From: Symbiobacteriaceae bacterium
GTDB lineage: Bacteria > Bacillota > JAAYKD01 > WRDA01
Direction of reading: 5' to 3'
Length of the DNA: 24,450 nucleotides
NCBI GenBank assembly: GCA_009783675.1
Contig: WRDA01000005.1
Coordinates: forward strand, 1 to 24,450
Positions within the stretch are counted from its first letter, which is position 1, and the number at the start of each line of letters is the position of its first letter. The notes below the pieces were generated by a model. The model was not told the origin of the DNA and ran no database searches. It worked only from the letters and a program-made list of their open reading frames with translations. The position numbers were made by a program, and so were the translations under genes. Below, in pieces: positions 21,716-24,450 of the stretch.

Positions 21716-23092
21716 ATGTGCATTGAAGTTAAAATGTTTCCTCATCTACAACATCTATCAAGTGACGGCGAATCCATGATTGTCTTTGATGTCGGAACAT
21801 CGCTTTTTGTTGAGCTAGACAAAGTGACTGCGACGATTCTGGAAGAAGCTGTTATATGGGGGAAGTGGTCTGACGAGGCATGTGAGTCGGCGAAGAAACT
21901 TTTACTATTTCGAGGAATCTCAGAGTCTGCCATTGACGAAAGCATGCAGCATTTTTCCCACCTACAGAGCGAAGGGGTATTTTGTGACACCAATCGCTCA
22001 TTCATTGAGAAAAGGATGATTATAGGCATTCGTGCCATGACTCTTAATGTAGCGCACACATGTCAGCTTGGGTGTATATACTGTTTTGCATCAGGAGGCG
22101 ACTATGGCACTTGCACTATCCCAGAGATGATGAGTTCTTATATAGGCAAGTTATCAGTTGACTTTTTGTTACAGAATGGTGACCCTGCCGTTAACGAGTA
22201 TTCTATTCTATTTTTTGGTGGAGAACCGTTACTCAATTGGGAACTCATAGAGGAGTTGACGCATTATGTGGAAAAAAGAGCCAAAGAACTAGAGAAGGTG
22301 TGTCGTTTATCTGTAACTACAAATGGGATATTACTCGACAAAAAGCGCTTGGATTTCCTTATGGAACATGAGTTTGGAATTCTTATCAGTATAGACGGCG
22401 ATGAGCAGTTGCATAATCACCTCAGGCCACATATAGACGAAAAAATAAACTCATTCGCAGAAACCAAGAAAGCCATTGATCTCATACGCCACTCGCCACG
22501 ATCTAAAGTGAGCGGTAGAGCAACGATTACTGCGTATTGCCCTGATCCACAAAAGCTAGCTAACTACCTTTTAAGTGCAGGTATAAATAATGTAGGGTTG
22601 CAGATGGTTAGTGGTGGAGATAAAGACAAACCTTGGATGCTGAGTCATTCGGATCTTCGTAAAATGTCTGTGGGAACAAGTGACATGATAATAGAGGATG
22701 TTTTTGATAGTGCTTTGTTCTTGTCGCGCATACGTAATCGCGATAGATGCGTTCCTTATGGTTGCAATTATCTTTGTGGCACTATGTCGGTAGACTCCCT
22801 CGGGCGCATTTACTCATGTCACAGGTTAACGGGTAACGATGACCATCTTATTGGATGTATCCAAGAGGGCATAGATGAGATGAAGGTGCAACGAATAGCA
22901 AACATGGTAAACGCGAACAGTATGCTTGGATGTCGATCATGTTGGGCAAGAAATCTGTGTGGAGCTCATTGTGCTGCCAACAATTATGTTATGACAAAAG
23001 ACGGATCAACTCCTTCTTCTTTCTCATGTTACCAGTCTCAAGCCAATATCGAAGCCTCTATTGAAAGATACCTAATGGAACTTAAAATGTAA
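21716..23092 (+). CDS. RRE-radical SAM-SPASM peptide maturase, 458 aa
   Basis: AAGGAG lies 8 nt before ATG 21716. Residues 1-95 form a PqqD-like RiPP recognition element. The radical SAM core follows with C116-x3-C120-x2-C123 (CQLGCIYC) binding the catalytic 4Fe-4S cluster, FFGGEPLL (168-173), TTNG and SIDGDEQLH. The SPASM domain has C354-x8-G-x4-C and C406-x2-C409-x5-C415-x3-C419, then a late Cys, enough for two auxiliary clusters. Such enzymes generate a 5'-deoxyadenosyl radical and link Cys sulphur to a carbon of another residue. The likely substrate is the 76-aa Cys-rich peptide. The architecture is like SCIFF and clostridial Cys-rich-peptide maturases (CcpM type). All key residues are present, unlike the paralogue at 18008. 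Confidence 0.9.
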   Translation: MCIEVKMFPHLQHLSSDGESMIVFDVGTSLFVELDKVTATILEEAVIWGKWSDEACESAKKLLLFRGISESAIDESMQHFSHLQSEGVFCDTNRSFIEKRMIIGIRAMTLNVAHTCQLGCIYCFASGGDYGTCTIPEMMSSYIGKLSVDFLLQNGDPAVNEYSILFFGGEPLLNWELIEELTHYVEKRAKELEKVCRLSVTTNGILLDKKRLDFLMEHEFGILISIDGDEQLHNHLRPHIDEKINSFAETKKAIDLIRHSPRSKVSGRATITAYCPDPQKLANYLLSAGINNVGLQMVSGGDKDKPWMLSHSDLRKMSVGTSDMIIEDVFDSALFLSRIRNRDRCVPYGCNYLCGTMSVDSLGRIYSCHRLTGNDDHLIGCIQEGIDEMKVQRIANMVNANSMLGCRSCWARNLCGAHCAANNYVMTKDGSTPSSFSCYQSQANIEASIERYLMELKM

Positions 23093-23850
23093 CAGGGTCA
23101 TTATTAGCTGTGTCGAGGAGGATAACATAACTTCTGTACTCACGTCCAACCATCCCGATCGTTATCTTATTCTACTACTGTTTCTTATGTATCTCCAGAA
23201 ATTCTCGTCTAAAGTGTCTTCACCGTTGGTTATCCACTATCAAAAGTATCAATGGAAATTGGAGGATTCAAGTTATCAAAGAACTACCATTGGCTCATAG
23301 AGGTAAAGAAAAGCAACATCTAAGTTAGTATATAATATATCATGTGATATCTTAACCGGCATTGACTATAAGTTGTGGGAGGAATAAAGGCATATCCTGT
23401 GGAACAAAGCCCTTGAAATCGGTACTGTTCAAGCTATGCGAAATCTTTCAGAGCGCGTATGGGGCGCACATCTAGGTCTTAGCCAATTATCTGGCATATG
23501 CATACTTTTTTGTACTTCGTAGGTTTTGTTACAGCATCCCGCCACACCTTTTGCGTGCCAACAATGAAGAGCCATAGATATCTGCATTAATCATCAGGAC
23601 TCGACACACCATAAAAAGACACAAGAAGACTCAACATGTTTCTTGAAAGGTGCATTTAAACGCGAGTTATTGCTCCGGTATAATGACAAAGAGGCTGTGT
23701 CAGAATAGCAGAATGAACTTACGGGGTTTCAAATATTAAATATATGTGAACAACAGCTGCCATAATAAAGAAATTACTGTTATTATATTATTATTCTTTA
23801 TAATATCAAAACACGCAAGATAAACAAGATGGGGTAAGGTGGGTCTATTC
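23093..23850 (+). other. Gene-poor stretch between the maturases
   Basis: Several open fragments without start or SD lie here: a frame continuing to 23300 that includes LTSNHPDRYLILLLFLMYLQ, a 22-codon ATG frame near 23250, and a frame near 23389-23517 that includes ILWNKALEIGTVQAMRNLSE. They look like remains of decayed genes. No Cys-rich precursor for the third maturase is seen. The 23740-23815 part is very AT-rich. GAGGCTGTGTCAGAAT at 23691 recalls some IS ends, but no partner end was found. Confidence 0.4.
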
Positions 23851-23879
23851 TTGACAACAACTCTAGACCAGATTACGAT
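23851..23879 (+). promoter_or_regulatory. Probable promoter of the third maturase gene
   Basis: TTGACA (23851-23856), 17-nt spacer, TACGAT (23874-23879), 88 bp upstream of ATG 23968. Confidence 0.5.
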
Positions 23880-23967
23880 AAAGACGGATCGGAGAATTTT
23901 ATGCTTTCATGGATATATTAACCTTTGATCACTTACAGAATAGAATAAGCACTTCAGGAGAAAACCG

Positions 23968-24450
23968 ATGAGCATCGAGGTCAAGTTTTTCCCACAATAC
24001 CGTCATTTAAGCAGTGATGGGAGATCATCAATACTATTGGATGTGCCGACGACAAGGCTCCTGGAGCTTGACCACATTTCTGCGACTATTGTGGAGGAAG
24101 CGTTGATTTGGGGAAGCTGGAGTAAACCGATGGTCGAATCAGCCCGTAAATTGCTTATATACCGACAATTTAGCAACTATGATATTGATCAAGCATTTGA
24201 ATTAATTAATACGCTGCGTGGTGCCGGTTTATTCAGAGAGAGGGATCTTTTCGGTTCCGTTGAAGGGAGCTACCAGGAACTAAACGGGTTAATCCTGAGT
24301 GTATCTCAAACCTGTCAACTTAAATGCGCTTACTGTTTTGCCAAAGGAGGCAATTTTGGCGATGAGCAACTGCCTTCTATCATGAGTTCAGGAGTTGGCA
24401 GACAAGCGGTTGATCTGCTTTTCAATAACTGTGGCCAGAACAACAATCGA
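23968..24450 (+). CDS. RRE-radical SAM maturase, partial (3' end outside window)
   Basis: ATG 23968 has AGGAG 7 nt upstream. The frame is open for 161 codons to the window edge. It parallels the intact maturase: MSIEVKFFPQYRHLSSDGRS at the N-terminus, a PqqD-like recognition element (about 1-95) with ELDHISATIVEEALIWGSW, then C116-x3-C120-x2-C123 (CQLKCAYCFAKGG). The rest of the barrel and the SPASM domain lie outside. Its motifs are normal so far, so it is probably active. The recognition domain is clearly diverged from that of the second copy, especially at about 75-105, which would fit a different leader peptide. Its own promoter and the long gap before it suggest a separate transcription unit, perhaps with a precursor to the right. 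Confidence 0.85.
   Translation, partial: MSIEVKFFPQYRHLSSDGRSSILLDVPTTRLLELDHISATIVEEALIWGSWSKPMVESARKLLIYRQFSNYDIDQAFELINTLRGAGLFRERDLFGSVEGSYQELNGLILSVSQTCQLKCAYCFAKGGNFGDEQLPSIMSSGVGRQAVDLLFNNCGQNNNR

Noticed and set aside
23691..23706. GAGGCTGTGTCAGAAT as an insertion-sequence end
   Set aside because: No inverted partner, no transposase and no target duplication found in the window.

Overview
The window looks like an accessory region of a Gram-positive, anaerobe-type genome, most likely a Firmicute of the Clostridia. The evidence is strong AGGAGG-type ribosome binding sites, a giant helicase/methylase protein of the kind found on clostridial conjugative elements, ArdC-like and DUF3991-like proteins, and a radical-SAM peptide locus. 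This is inference from gene content; there is no rRNA or other marker gene here.

Region 1 (1-14081, all minus strand) is a mobile-element module. In transcription order it holds a degenerate serine recombinase, an acidic protein, an ArdC-N-like protein, a DUF3991/Toprim-like protein, two small proteins (one broken), a helical protein ending in an SSB-like acidic tip, a 2328-residue ArdC-N/N6-methylase-like/SF2-helicase/degenerate-zincin fusion, a duplicated-domain protein and a small protein overlapping it, a Nudix hydrolase behind an SD-sequestering stem, and two zinc-ribbon proteins. Tight overlaps (ATGA, TAATG) show that the helicase, the 340-aa and the 73-aa genes are one transcript.

Region 2 (14082-14720) has no credible gene. 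It folds on the plus strand into a large multi-domain RNA whose helices carry several G-U pairs that work only if the plus strand is transcribed. I regard it as an ornate noncoding RNA of about 500-550 nt whose family I cannot name.

Region 3 (14721-16592, minus) is a small cargo cassette of an APH-like phosphotransferase, a HIT protein and a P-loop kinase. The first and last are interrupted by single frameshifts, which are either decay or sequence errors.

Region 4 (16794-24450, plus, visibly more AT-rich) starts with a DUF262 protein behind an excellent promoter. A RiPP locus follows: a decayed radical SAM gene, a 76-residue Cys-rich precursor with its own promoter and terminator, an exported S41-type peptidase, an intact RRE-radical SAM-SPASM maturase, and the first 161 residues of a third paralogous maturase running off the end. 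The intact maturase presumably binds the precursor leader through its N-terminal PqqD-like domain and installs Cys thioether links, and the S41 protein is a candidate leader protease or self-protection factor. No transporter is visible, so the cluster probably continues to the right. The best candidates for something undescribed are the structured RNA at 14.2-14.7 kb and the multi-maturase Cys-rich RiPP locus.
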